Made by a program: the position numbers and the translations under genes. A stretch of 42,073 nt of DNA from Sunxiuqinia dokdonensis (lineage in GTDB: Bacteria > Bacteroidota > Bacteroidia > Bacteroidales > Prolixibacteraceae). The stretch covers positions 1-42,073 of the forward strand of contig NZ_LGIA01000225.1 of assembly GCF_001270965.1 (NCBI RefSeq), in the 5' to 3' direction. The notes beneath the pieces are model-generated. The model had not been told where the DNA came from and made no database searches. It was given only the letters and a program-made list of their open reading frames with translations. Positions 7,518 to 16,265 of the stretch are shown here, piece after piece (positions within the stretch are counted from its first letter, which is position 1; the number at the start of each line of letters is the position of its first letter).

Positions 7518-8474
7518 CTATTCCGGAGTTGGGAAATCGTCTTCTTTCCCTTTGATGTAGGTTTCAATGTGCCGGTCTTTTTTGGCTTCGTAAATATCCT
7601 TAATGGTCAGGATAATTCCGGTTTCCTCCACATCGCCAAAGCGATCATTCAGCACGGTTCCGAAAGTTTTCATGGAGGGGCTCAGGTTCATGTAGGCATT
7701 GATCAGCGGCGGAATATTTTCGCCATGCTCGCGCACCTGCTGGGTCAATATCTTATAATCTTCCTTGTACGATCCGCCATTAAAAACCTTGGCGAGTGCG
7801 TCCATGTCCATGTGCAATTCCATGGGCTTTTTCGGTGTGACCAGACCTTCGTGATCACGGAAGTACTTCAGGAAAAAATACTGAATCAGGTTTCGTGCGT
7901 CGGAGTGGAAGTGCGAATACATGGTGACCTTGCCAAAAAAGTATTTCATTTCCGGGTGGTCCACAATCAAGGCGCCCAGTCCGTCCCAAAGATTATCCAA
8001 GGCAAACAGCGCTTTGGCTCCTGCTTTGCTCGACTGGTACGCCGGCTGCACAAACGAACGGCCAAGCTCCAGGGTATAGGGCAGGTAATTCTTTTTAAAG
8101 TCTTCGGAAAAATGGAATAAACGTGAGGTGGCCAGTGAAATATCGCCATGTTCATCAACCGGAAGGTTGGGACACATGATGTAGCGGTATCCGCCCAGAA
8201 TTTCCTGAGCATCCGGATCCCATACGAGCAGCTGTTTGTAAGGATTATCGTTGATGTCGTATTGGTCAATGTCAATTTCTTTTCCTGTCCCGCCTCCGGC
8301 ATCGCGAAAAGTAATCTCACGTAACCGGCCAATCTCGTGCATAACATTGGGAGAATCGTGATGCGTAATCACGTAGATCTCATTGGCACCTTTATTCGTT
8401 TTCCGTAGAAGCCGTTCCGGTGTCAACTCGGCAATAATCGCTTCTTTGGGCTTCGGTGCAACAATATCTTTCAT
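7518..8474 (-). CDS. glsB: GlsB-like N-acyltransferase of glycine lipid synthesis (GNAT-like)
   Basis: A 318-residue GNAT-like acyltransferase of the hemolysin/OlsB-related group. In Bacteroides, GlsB puts a 3-hydroxy fatty acid on the glycine amino group to start glycine-lipid synthesis; assignment here is by pattern recognition. Visible landmarks are LREITFRDAGGGTGKEIDID (about residues 51-70), LLVWDPDAQEILGGYRYI, the acyl-donor-binding-like YTLELGRSFVQPAYQ, and a downstream segment about Trp-Asp-Gly-Leu-Gly. The start is the ATG at 8472-8474; a TTG 30 bp upstream is less likely. It is the second gene of a minus-strand pair with the PlsC-like gene, 76 bp apart, which matches the GlsA/GlsB partnership. 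Confidence 0.75.
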   Translation of the reverse strand: MKDIVAPKPKEAIIAELTPERLLRKTNKGANEIYVITHHDSPNVMHEIGRLREITFRDAGGGTGKEIDIDQYDINDNPYKQLLVWDPDAQEILGGYRYIMCPNLPVDEHGDISLATSRLFHFSEDFKKNYLPYTLELGRSFVQPAYQSSKAGAKALFALDNLWDGLGALIVDHPEMKYFFGKVTMYSHFHSDARNLIQYFFLKYFRDHEGLVTPKKPMELHMDMDALAKVFNGGSYKEDYKILTQQVREHGENIPPLINAYMNLSPSMKTFGTVLNDRFGDVEETGIILTIKDIYEAKKDRHIETYIKGKEDDFPTPE

Positions 8475-8550
8475 ACTTAATCCGCTAATTTTGTTGAGGT
8501 ACAAAACTATAAAAATTTATTGAAGAAAGTGAGTCGGTTGTTCTTTAAAT

Positions 8551-9393
8551 TCAGTGCTTGTGCAATTCCGCCATCGAATAGACTTTCTCACGAACAAAGT
8601 CAGCCCACTCGGTTTGTTTTTGGCTTTTGTCGAAGGTGGTCCAGGGAATTGGACGGCCAAAGGTCATGGTGAATTCCTGTCCCCGGTGCTTGAAAGTTTC
8701 GTCGGCCAAAAAGAACTGTTCCAGGTTCCATTTCAGGCCCAGGAACTTTCGAAAGTTCGCCAGCCGGTAAAAGAAATTGGAATTTCGACCGCTTACATGC
8801 ACCGGAATGATGTCGCGCTGGTACTGCACCGACTTCTGGATAAAGTGCTTTTTCCATGCCATGTCAGTTATTTTTCCATTGATTTTCCGGGAGGCATACC
8901 CCGATGGAAAAATCAAAATTTGCGCGTCAGACTCGTATTGTTCATGCACCACTTTGGCAATCTCGCGGCTGTGTCCGCCTTGCTTGTTGATGGGGACAAA
9001 CACACTTTCGAGTTGCGGAATGTTCATCAGCACGTCGTTGACCAGGAAGCGGACGTCGCCCAGTAATTTGTTGACATTCGACATGAGCAGCAGCCCGTCG
9101 AAGCCGCCAAGCGGGTGGTTCGATGCAAAGATAAAACGTCCTTCGGCTGGGATGTTTTCTGTCCCGTAAACCCGTTCCTTGACTTCGAAATGTTCGACGA
9201 CCTGGTGGACGAATTCAATCCCTTTCTTGTCTCCGTATTTGGCCAGAATTTCATTCACATCGCGAATGTGCATGATCCGGTTGATAAAATTGTATACAAA
9301 GCCCGGAATCAGCTTGGCCAGCTTGGGGCTTTTTTCTTTAAAGACCGCCCGAATGTCGATTGGTTTTATTCCGTTTGGATATTGCTCATCCAT
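8551..9393 (-). CDS. glsA: GlsA-like PlsC-type O-acyltransferase of glycine lipid synthesis
   Basis: A 280-residue lysophospholipid-acyltransferase-fold enzyme. In Bacteroides, GlsA adds the second, ester-linked acyl chain to N-acyl glycine. The acyltransferase block I is SNHPLGGFDG at about residues 92-101; its His and Asp are separated by five residues rather than the usual four of NHx4D. Later blocks are FVPINKQGG, LIFPSGYASRK (block III-like) and IIPVHVSGRN (block IV-like). No clear transmembrane helix is present, so it is probably a peripheral inner-membrane protein. It is the promoter-proximal gene of the pair with glsB. The gene diverges from mraZ across a 307-bp gap. Confidence 0.78.
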   Translation of the reverse strand: MDEQYPNGIKPIDIRAVFKEKSPKLAKLIPGFVYNFINRIMHIRDVNEILAKYGDKKGIEFVHQVVEHFEVKERVYGTENIPAEGRFIFASNHPLGGFDGLLLMSNVNKLLGDVRFLVNDVLMNIPQLESVFVPINKQGGHSREIAKVVHEQYESDAQILIFPSGYASRKINGKITDMAWKKHFIQKSVQYQRDIIPVHVSGRNSNFFYRLANFRKFLGLKWNLEQFFLADETFKHRGQEFTMTFGRPIPWTTFDKSQKQTEWADFVREKVYSMAELHKH

Positions 9394-9612
9394 TTGTTTC
9401 AGTTTTGAAAGTCGAAAAATAGAAAATAAAATTGAGCTCCGTAATCCTTGAGGTTTATTTGTGATTTTTAATCTTTGTAAATCAGTTTATCAACTGATGT
9501 TGAAATTTTTTTTGTTTTGCTTAATGGGCAATATTTCAGCACGTTGAGTGTTGTTATTAACAATGATTAATGGATTATCAACAACAAATAAACATTTTTC
9601 AGGCGAATGTGT

Positions 9613-9657
9613 AGTGGAAAAAAGTGACCAATAGTGACTGAAAGTGGTATTTAGGGA
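9613..9657 (+). promoter_or_regulatory. MraZ-box-like repeats upstream of mraZ
   Basis: AGTGG, AGTGA, AGTGA, AGTGG and AGGGA start at 9613, 9623, 9633, 9643 and 9653: five pentamers with an exact 10-bp period. MraZ is known to bind tandem pentamer boxes with 5-bp spacers in its own promoter in other phyla. A weak -7-like TAATTTTA lies at 9668-9675, so binding would cover the -33 region. The rest of the 307-bp gap (9394-9700) is A/T-rich and shows no gene. Confidence 0.7.
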
Positions 9658-9700
9658 AAGAAATTACTAATTTTACGATTGAAAAATAGACAATTAACAG

Positions 9701-10156
9701 ATGGATTTCTCAGCCGAAAAAAAAGCAACATTTGATGAAAAGGGACGTGTTGTGCTGCCTGTCGACTACAAGAACGAGATGGGTGGCCGGATTCCCAATG
9801 GTCAGTTGGCTGTTGAGATTGATCCGTTTGAGAAGTGCCTGAACGTTTATCCGCTGGAAGCCTGGGAAAAAAGGCTCGCTTCGTTCAAGGCCAAACTCAA
9901 CAGAAATAACCCCCGGCAAAGTCGTTTGCTGGATATGATTTACCGCAATTTTAAAATCATCAGCGTGCCCGAAAGCTGCCGCATGAATTTTCCGAATAAC
10001 TTTTTGGAAAAGGTCAACATCACCAAGGATGTTGTTTTTGTTGGCGTTGGCGATCGGATTCGTTTGTGGGATGCTACGGAATACGACGCTTACCTGGAGA
10101 CGGGTGGCGACTACGGAGAATTGTTTTCAGAGTTTTTTGGATCAGAGGAGGATTAA
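9701..10156 (+). CDS. mraZ: Division/cell wall cluster transcriptional regulator MraZ
   Basis: A 151-residue protein with two AbrB-like swapped-hairpin repeats that assembles into a ring and represses the dcw operon. The first repeat keeps the signature FDEKGRVVLP (residues about 11-20). In the second repeat the expected DxxGR is replaced by ESCRMNFP (about 87-94), a degenerate form. The length fits the family (about 140-155). It heads the cluster, and the five AGTGR boxes in front of it point to autoregulation. It ends 2 bp before the rsmH start. The end of its reading frame carries AGAGGAGGA, a Shine-Dalgarno-like run unusual for this phylum, which could serve rsmH. Confidence 0.95.
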   Translation: MDFSAEKKATFDEKGRVVLPVDYKNEMGGRIPNGQLAVEIDPFEKCLNVYPLEAWEKRLASFKAKLNRNNPRQSRLLDMIYRNFKIISVPESCRMNFPNNFLEKVNITKDVVFVGVGDRIRLWDATEYDAYLETGGDYGELFSEFFGSEED

Positions 10157-10158
10157 GT

Positions 10159-11061
10159 GTGGAGCAACCGTATCACATACCGGTTTTATTGAATGAAAGT
10201 ATCGAAGGGCTCAACATTCAAAAGGACGGCGACTACGTGGATGTCACCTTCGGCGGTGGCGGCCACTCGTGCGAATTGTTGAAGTCGATCGACACGGGAC
10301 GCCTGTTTGGTTTCGACCAGGATGAAGATGCCGCGGCCAATGCGTTTGATGATCCGCGTTTTATTTTTGTCCGACACAACTTTAAATATATCCGCAATTT
10401 TCTGCGCTACCATGGCGTTGAAAAGGTGGATGGCATTTTAGCCGACCTGGGCGTTTCGTCACACGATTTTGATGTGGCTGAGCGCGGGTTTTCCTTCCGG
10501 TTCTCCGGCGCGCTGGACATGCGCATGAACCGCGATTCAAAAACCACGGCTGCCGATGTGGTGAATGACTACCCGGAAGAGCAGCTCATCAAAATATTTC
10601 GCGAGTATGGCGAAGTGGATAATGCCTACCGGTTGACCAAGCAAATTGTCGCAGCCCGGCAGCTCCAGCCCATCAAAACAATCGACCAGTTTAAATCGGT
10701 GATTTCCGACTGCGTGTCAAAGAAAAATGAAGCGAAATATTTGGCCAAGGTTTTTCAGGCATTGCGCATTGAAACCAACGGCGAATTGGAAGTGCTGAAA
10801 GATTTTCTGGTTCAAAGTGCCGAGCTGTTGAAGCCCGGAGGTCGGTTGGTGGTTATCACCTATCATTCGCTTGAAGACCGCCTGGTCAAGAACTTTATCA
10901 AGGCGGGAAATTTTGAAGGCAAACAAGACAAGGATTTTTATGGGAATGTGAGCTCGGTGCTGAAAGCAGTCAACCGGAAAGTGATTATTCCCAATGATGA
11001 AGAAATTGCCCGAAATCCCAGGGCGCGGAGTGCGAAATTGCGAATTGCAGAAAAAGTATGA
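10159..11061 (+). CDS. rsmH: 16S rRNA (cytosine1402-N4)-methyltransferase
   Basis: A 300-residue SAM-dependent enzyme that N4-methylates C1402 in the ribosomal P site of 16S rRNA; also called MraW. I start it at the GTG at 10159, which gives VEQPYHIPVLLNES, the family N terminus. Upstream in-frame codons lie inside mraZ. The SAM-binding YVDVTFGGGGHS is at about residues 25-36, GILADLGVSSHDFD at about 95-108, and the C-terminal VVITYHSLEDRLVKNF and NPRARSAKLRIAEK are diagnostic. An AGAGGAGGA run 7 nt before the GTG is a plausible ribosome site. It overlaps ftsL by 4 bp (ATGA). Confidence 0.96.
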   Translation: MEQPYHIPVLLNESIEGLNIQKDGDYVDVTFGGGGHSCELLKSIDTGRLFGFDQDEDAAANAFDDPRFIFVRHNFKYIRNFLRYHGVEKVDGILADLGVSSHDFDVAERGFSFRFSGALDMRMNRDSKTTAADVVNDYPEEQLIKIFREYGEVDNAYRLTKQIVAARQLQPIKTIDQFKSVISDCVSKKNEAKYLAKVFQALRIETNGELEVLKDFLVQSAELLKPGGRLVVITYHSLEDRLVKNFIKAGNFEGKQDKDFYGNVSSVLKAVNRKVIIPNDEEIARNPRARSAKLRIAEKV

Positions 11062-11426
11062 GTGCGAAGGACAACACATCAGGAAAAAGCAAAAACCGCA
11101 GAAATGGATTGAAGTCGTTTCTCGGAGGGAGTTTGCTGGCCAGCGAAAAGGTGATGCGGCAAATGCCTTTTGTATTTTTTGTTGCGTTTTTGGGAATCCT
11201 CATGATTTCGAACCGCTACTGGTCGGAGAAAACCATTCGCCGGATGGAAGCGGTGCAGGACTCAATTAAAGAGCTGCGAGCTGAGTCGGTGACCTGGGAA
11301 ACGGAACTGATGAAGATGAACCGACCATCAGAAATTGTTGAAAAAGTTAAATCCAGTGGCCTCGACTTGCAGGAAGCCAGCGAGCCGGCCCGCAAACTAA
11401 AAGTAGAAAAAGCAGATCGCGAATAA
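11058..11426 (+). CDS. ftsL: FtsL-like cell division protein
   Basis: A 122-residue bitopic membrane protein. A basic cytoplasmic tail (residues 1-33) leads into one transmembrane helix, roughly MPFVFFVAFLGILMISNRYW (36-55). A periplasmic coiled-coil follows, with heptad-like EAVQDSIKELRAESVTWETE and a conserved-looking PSEIVEKVKSSGL near residue 90. This layout and the position between rsmH and ftsI identify it as FtsL, which recruits the FtsW/FtsI synthase with FtsQ and FtsB. Sequence identity to proteobacterial FtsL is low, as usual. Start and stop overlap both neighbours (ATGA upstream, TAATG downstream), implying translational coupling. Confidence 0.85.
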   Translation: MSAKDNTSGKSKNRRNGLKSFLGGSLLASEKVMRQMPFVFFVAFLGILMISNRYWSEKTIRRMEAVQDSIKELRAESVTWETELMKMNRPSEIVEKVKSSGLDLQEASEPARKLKVEKADRE

Positions 11427-13543
11427 TGGAGATTAGAAAAGACATAACCGCCCGCTTCGGGATTATTTATTTTCTGGCCGTGTTGATTGGAATCATCATC
11501 GTGGCTAAAATCTTCATGGTCCAAAATATGGATACCGAGAAGTGGAAAGATATTGCCAAAAACCTGAAGAACAACACCGCCGAAATTCCTGCTAAACGTG
11601 GGAATATTTGTGCGGATGATGGCAGTATTCTCGCGACCTCGGTGCCTCAATATGAGTTGCGCCTTGATTTGGCGGCTCCTATGATTAAGCGGGTTTACAG
11701 TGAGAAGTCGGATGCTTTTGCACTGGAAGTGGCGGAGTTTTTCGGCACATCGAAATCTCAGTTTAAACAAAAAATGGATCAGGCGTTCAAGAAAGGAAAT
11801 CGCTGGTTTTTGATTTATCCCAATGAGGTCAACTACAACCAGCTTCAGCGGTTTAAGCGCTTGCCGATGATGGCGAACAACGGCTTTGGTTCGGGATTGA
11901 TCGTGGTTACGGAGAACGAACGCGTGATGCCGCACGGCGACCTGGGCAGCCGGATGATTGGCACCTTAAATAAAGGCGCCTTTGGTGGTGTGCATGGCAA
12001 CGTGGGCTATTCGGGCATCGAGGGGCTGATGGAAGGCTACTTGAGCGGAAAGAACGGAACTGCACTGAAGCGCAATTTTTCGGGCCGTTGGATCGATGTG
12101 CCGGTCATTGAACCGAAAGATGGAAGCGATGTGATTACCACCTTGAATGTGAATTTGCAGGACTTTGCCAACAATGCCTTGCATCGGCAAATGGAAACTT
12201 CGCAGGCCGAGTGGGGCACCGCCATTGTGATGGAAGTAAAAACAGGTGAAGTAAAAGCCTTGGCCAACCTGGGACGTAAAGCCGACGGTAGTTATGCCGA
12301 AACCTACAACTTCGCACTGGGGCACCAGGGAGCCAGCGAGCCGGGTTCAACCTTTAAATTGATGTCGTTGATGGTGGCCATGGAGCATGGCTATGTGGAT
12401 ACCTCGGACGTGTTTGACACGGGCAACGGCGTGTGGAAGTACCGCGGACAAACGGTTTACGACAGCGATTATCATCGCGGCGGACATGGACAACTGACCA
12501 TGAAGGAGATTTTTGAGCTTTCATCCAATGTGGGCGTGGCTAAAATTATTACCAAATATTACGAAGGACACGAGCAGGATTACATTGATCGGATCTACAA
12601 TTTTGGACTGAACAAACCCATGGGACTGGGCTTTTTTGGCGAGGGCATTCCGAAAATTAAGTATCCGGGCGATAGCGACTGGTGGGGCCCATCGTTGGCT
12701 TGGATTTCCTATGGATACGAAATTAAACTGACCCCGCTGCAAACCGCGGCATTTTACAATGCGGTAGCCAACAACGGCCAAATGGTGAAGCCAAAGTTTG
12801 TCAAGGAAGTTCGCCGCAATGGCATTCTCGAAAAGGAATTCAAAACAGAAATAATCAATCCATCAATCTGTTCAAAAGAAACCCTGGCAAAAGCGCAGGA
12901 CATGTTAAAGGGCGTATGTACTGACGGCACCGGACGGTCGCTTAACAATCCGTATTTCCCCATTGCCGGGAAAACCGGAACTGCCCAGGTGGCCTACAAT
13001 AATCAAGGCTACGAGAAGGAAGGACGCAAAAACTACCAGGCATCTTTTGCCGGGTATTTCCCTGCTGACGATCCGCAGTACACCTGCGTGGTGGTGATTG
13101 TTGGGCCCAAGGGACTGTACTATGGCGGGTCGGTGGCAGGCCCCGTGTTTAAGGAAATTGTGGGAAAAGTGTATGCCAGCTTTATGGAACCCCGCGAAAA
13201 TGAGCTGGAGCAACTGGCGGCCATGCCTCAGGTTAAGTCGGGTTTTAAAGATGAGATTGAGCGCACAACCAAAGCACTGAAGTTGAAGATTGAGGCGGAA
13301 GAAGTGGACTCAAAGCTGATTCGGGTCATTCCGGAGCAGGATCGCTTAAGTGCTACCGAACTGGCGGTTGGCGAGGGCCTGGTGCCCGATGTTCGTGGCA
13401 TGGGTGGCAGCGATGCCCTGTATTTGCTGGAGAGCTCCGGACTGAAAGTCAGGATGAAAGGCATTGGCAAGGTTCAAAAGCAATCGTTACGGGCTGGAGA
13501 TAAAATAAAAGAAGGACAAACAATTTACATTGATTTAGGCTAA
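11426..13543 (+). CDS. ftsI: Septal peptidoglycan transpeptidase FtsI (PBP3-type) with PASTA domain
   Basis: A 705-residue class B penicillin-binding protein that crosslinks septal peptidoglycan. An N-terminal transmembrane helix (about residues 13-31) is followed by the dimerisation domain (KRGNICADDGSILATS). The transpeptidase motifs are all present: S308-T-F-K311 in EPGSTFKL, S366-S-N368, and K516-T-G in IAGKTGTAQV. The last 60 residues (LVPDVRGMGGSDALYLLESS onward) form one PASTA domain, ending ITYIDLG-like; PASTA tails are common in this phylum's FtsI but absent from Escherichia coli FtsI. Overlaps with ftsL and murE (TAATG) place it in one translationally coupled run. Confidence 0.95.
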   Translation: MEIRKDITARFGIIYFLAVLIGIIIVAKIFMVQNMDTEKWKDIAKNLKNNTAEIPAKRGNICADDGSILATSVPQYELRLDLAAPMIKRVYSEKSDAFALEVAEFFGTSKSQFKQKMDQAFKKGNRWFLIYPNEVNYNQLQRFKRLPMMANNGFGSGLIVVTENERVMPHGDLGSRMIGTLNKGAFGGVHGNVGYSGIEGLMEGYLSGKNGTALKRNFSGRWIDVPVIEPKDGSDVITTLNVNLQDFANNALHRQMETSQAEWGTAIVMEVKTGEVKALANLGRKADGSYAETYNFALGHQGASEPGSTFKLMSLMVAMEHGYVDTSDVFDTGNGVWKYRGQTVYDSDYHRGGHGQLTMKEIFELSSNVGVAKIITKYYEGHEQDYIDRIYNFGLNKPMGLGFFGEGIPKIKYPGDSDWWGPSLAWISYGYEIKLTPLQTAAFYNAVANNGQMVKPKFVKEVRRNGILEKEFKTEIINPSICSKETLAKAQDMLKGVCTDGTGRSLNNPYFPIAGKTGTAQVAYNNQGYEKEGRKNYQASFAGYFPADDPQYTCVVVIVGPKGLYYGGSVAGPVFKEIVGKVYASFMEPRENELEQLAAMPQVKSGFKDEIERTTKALKLKIEAEEVDSKLIRVIPEQDRLSATELAVGEGLVPDVRGMGGSDALYLLESSGLKVRMKGIGKVQKQSLRAGDKIKEGQTIYIDLG

Positions 13544-15000
13544 TGACGAATTTGAAGAAGATATTGAACGGACTGGATTATGAACTGCTGGCCGGAAAAC
13601 CGGAGGCAGCGGTCGGTCAGTTGCATTTCGATTCGCGAAAGGTAACACCCGGCGATGCGTTTGTGGCCGTGGCCGGTACACATGTCGATGGTCACCAGTT
13701 CATTCAAAAAGCCATCGCGCAGGGTGCTTCGGTGATTATTGCGGAGAAGTTTGAGGATGTTGAGCCGGCGGATGTCACTTTCGTCAGGATGAATGACACG
13801 GCTGTAGCGCTTGGTCAGCTGGCTGCGAATTTTTATGGCAATCCGTCAGGCAAACTCAAGGTGGTTGGCGTTACCGGAACCAACGGGAAAACAACCATCG
13901 CCACCTTGCTGTATTTGCTGTTTAAAAAACTGGGTTACCAGGCCGGATTAATTTCAACCATTAAATATTATATTGGCGACGAAGAGTTGCCTGCAACACA
14001 CACTACGCCCGATGCTTTGCAAATTCAAAAGCTGATGGCTTTGATGGTTGAAAAGGGCTGCGGCTATTGTTTTATGGAGGTCAGCTCACATGCCATTCAC
14101 CAGGACCGGATTTCGGGAATTGACTTTGATGGAGGCATTTTCACCAACCTTACGCACGACCACCTGGATTATCACCAAACGTTTGCCGAGTATCTGAAAG
14201 CGAAGAAGAAGTTTTTCGACCAATTGCCTGCAAAGGCTTTTGCTTTGACCAATGCCGATGAGAAAAATGGGCTGGTGATGCTTCAGAATACCGCAGCCAG
14301 TAAAAAGACTTACGGCTTAAAAGCCCTGGCCGACTATAAATGTAAGGTGCTGGAGAAACATTTTGACGGGATGCTGCTGAGTGTGGAAGGGCAGGAAGTA
14401 TGGACGCATTTTGCGGGTTTGTTTAATGCCTACAACCTGATGGCTGTTTATGCTGCTGCCGTGCTGTTGGGCGAATCGTTCGAGTCGGTCTTGCCAATTA
14501 TCAGCGAATTGAGATCGGTGGCCGGGCGTTTCGAAATATTGCGTTCGCCCGATGGAAAATATGCGGTGGTGGATTACGCCCACACACCCGATGCCTTGAA
14601 AAATGTGTTGAACGGCATTACCGAGATCCGCACCGGTAATGAGCAGGTGATTACCGTTGTTGGGGCCGGCGGCGACCGCGATAAAACCAAACGTCCGATT
14701 ATGGCGCACGAAGCGGCCTTGCAAAGTGACAAGGTGATTTTGACATCGGACAACCCGCGCAGCGAAGTGCCCGAGCAAATTATTGCCGACATGCAAACCG
14801 GCATTGAGCCGCACCAGAAAAACAAGGTGCTGTCCATTGTAAGTCGCCGCGAAGCGATACGCACGGCCTGCATGCTGGCGCAACCCGGCGATATTGTTTT
14901 GGTGGCCGGAAAGGGACACGAAGACTATCAGGAAATTAAAGGGGTGAAACACCATTTTGATGATAAGGAAGTGATCAAAGAGATTTTCAACCTAAACTAA
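13543..15000 (+). CDS. murE: UDP-MurNAc-L-Ala-D-Glu:meso-diaminopimelate ligase
   Basis: Cytoplasmic Mur ligase adding the third stem residue to UDP-MurNAc-dipeptide; 485 residues. The ATP P-loop GVTGTNGKTT is at about residues 109-118. The Mur-ligase YAHTPDALKNVL and GAGGDRDKTKRP segments are clear, and the amino-acid-selecting DNPR motif (in SDNPRSE, about residue 402) indicates meso-diaminopimelate rather than lysine. The catalytic HGHEDYQ-type end is present as GKGHEDYQE. Start overlaps the ftsI stop by 1 bp (TAATG). MurF, the next ligase, is not in the window. Confidence 0.96.
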   Translation: MTNLKKILNGLDYELLAGKPEAAVGQLHFDSRKVTPGDAFVAVAGTHVDGHQFIQKAIAQGASVIIAEKFEDVEPADVTFVRMNDTAVALGQLAANFYGNPSGKLKVVGVTGTNGKTTIATLLYLLFKKLGYQAGLISTIKYYIGDEELPATHTTPDALQIQKLMALMVEKGCGYCFMEVSSHAIHQDRISGIDFDGGIFTNLTHDHLDYHQTFAEYLKAKKKFFDQLPAKAFALTNADEKNGLVMLQNTAASKKTYGLKALADYKCKVLEKHFDGMLLSVEGQEVWTHFAGLFNAYNLMAVYAAAVLLGESFESVLPIISELRSVAGRFEILRSPDGKYAVVDYAHTPDALKNVLNGITEIRTGNEQVITVVGAGGDRDKTKRPIMAHEAALQSDKVILTSDNPRSEVPEQIIADMQTGIEPHQKNKVLSIVSRREAIRTACMLAQPGDIVLVAGKGHEDYQEIKGVKHHFDDKEVIKEIFNLN

Positions 15001-15012
15001 AAGAAGAACGGG

Positions 15013-16263
15013 ATGCTATATTTATTATATGAATGGTTAAAAGATTTCGATATTCCGGGGTGGGGAATGGTGCCTTACATCTCGTTTCGTTCGGGAGCGG
15101 CGGTGCTGACCTCGCTCTTAATCACCATGGGATTTGGGGGCAAGCTGATTAACTATTTGCGGCTCAAGCAAATTGGTGAAGACGTACGCGATTTGGGGCT
15201 CGAAGGACAGATTCAGAAAAAAGGCACACCCACCATGGGCGGTTTGATTATTCTGGCCTCCATTATCATTCCAACTTTGCTGTTTGCCCGGCTGGATAAT
15301 ATTTACATTCTGCTGATGCTGATTACCACTGCTTGGCTGGGCTTAATTGGTTTTGTTGATGATTACATTAAGGTATTCAAAAAAGATAAAGAGGGTTTGG
15401 CCGGACGGTTTAAAATTTTGGGGCAGGTGAGTTTGGGCGTTTTGGTGGCATCCACCTTGTATTTTTCTGACGAAGTGATTGTACGCGAAAAGGTTTTAGG
15501 GGTCAGTGGCGATTTCAAAAAGGAGATTGTAGTGGATGTTGAAACAGGCATGCAAGAAGTGCGCTACATTACCAACGATGTTAAGTCAACGCGCACGACC
15601 ATTCCGTTTATCAAAAACCATGAGTTTGACTATGCCTGGCTGGTACCGTTTTCCGGTGAACGTGGCGAATTCTGGCGCTGGCTGATCTATGCTTTGGCCA
15701 TCATCCTGATCATTACAGCCGTGTCGAATGCGGCAAACCTGACCGACGGCATTGACGGACTGGCGACCGGAACCTCGGCGATCAGTGGAGCAACACTTGG
15801 AATACTGGCCTACGTTAGTGGTAACATCATTTATGCCGATTACCTGAACATCATGTACATCCCCAATATTGGTGAATTGACGGTGTTTATTGCGGCGTTT
15901 ATCGGTGCTACCGTTGGATTTTTGTGGTACAACTCGTACCCGGCCCAGGTGTTTATGGGCGATACCGGAAGTCTGGCGCTGGGAGGAATTCTGGCCGTTT
16001 TTGCCGTGGCTATTCGCAAGGAGATTCTGATTCCATTGTTGTGCGGGATTTTTGTGCTCGAGAACTTTTCCGTGGTCATTCAGGTGGCCTATTTTAAATA
16101 TACCAAGCGCAAGTATGGCGAAGGTAGGCGGGTTTTTCTGATGAGCCCGATTCATCATCATTATCAGAAAAAAGGCATTCCCGAAGCGAAAATCGTAACA
16201 CGCTTTTGGATTGTTGGGATCATTTTGGCCGTGTTGACCATTGTCACCCTTAAAATGCGTTAA
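15013..16263 (+). CDS. mraY: Phospho-MurNAc-pentapeptide transferase
   Basis: Integral membrane enzyme that joins phospho-MurNAc-pentapeptide to undecaprenyl phosphate, giving lipid I. At 416 residues it is about 55 longer than Escherichia coli MraY. The extra length is mostly a loop at about residues 160-225 (between LYFSDEVIV and the [10 protein letters not shown] helix), as usual in Bacteroidota. Catalytic features are DDYIKVF with the Asp pair at about 116-117, [12 protein letters not shown] at about 242-253 and the His-rich [11 protein letters not shown] at about 377-387. Around ten membrane helices are visible. It starts 12 bp after murE and stops 2 bp before murD. Confidence 0.96.
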   Translation: MLYLLYEWLKDFDIPGWGMVPYISFRSGAAVLTSLLITMGFGGKLINYLRLKQIGEDVRDLGLEGQIQKKGTPTMGGLIILASIIIPTLLFARLDNIYILLMLITTAWLGLIGFVDDYIKVFKKDKEGLAGRFKILGQVSLGVLVASTLYFSDEVIVREKVLGVSGDFKKEIVVDVETGMQEVRYITNDVKSTRTTIPFIKNHEFDYAWLVPFSGERGEFWRWLIYALAIILIITAVSNAANLTDGIDGLATGTSAISGATLGILAYVSGNIIYADYLNIMYIPNIGELTVFIAAFIGATVGFLWYNSYPAQVFMGDTGSLALGGILAVFAVAIRKEILIPLLCGIFVLENFSVVIQVAYFKYTKRKYGEGRRVFLMSPIHHHYQKKGIPEAKIVTRFWIVGIILAVLTIVTLKMR

Positions 16264-16265
16264 GC

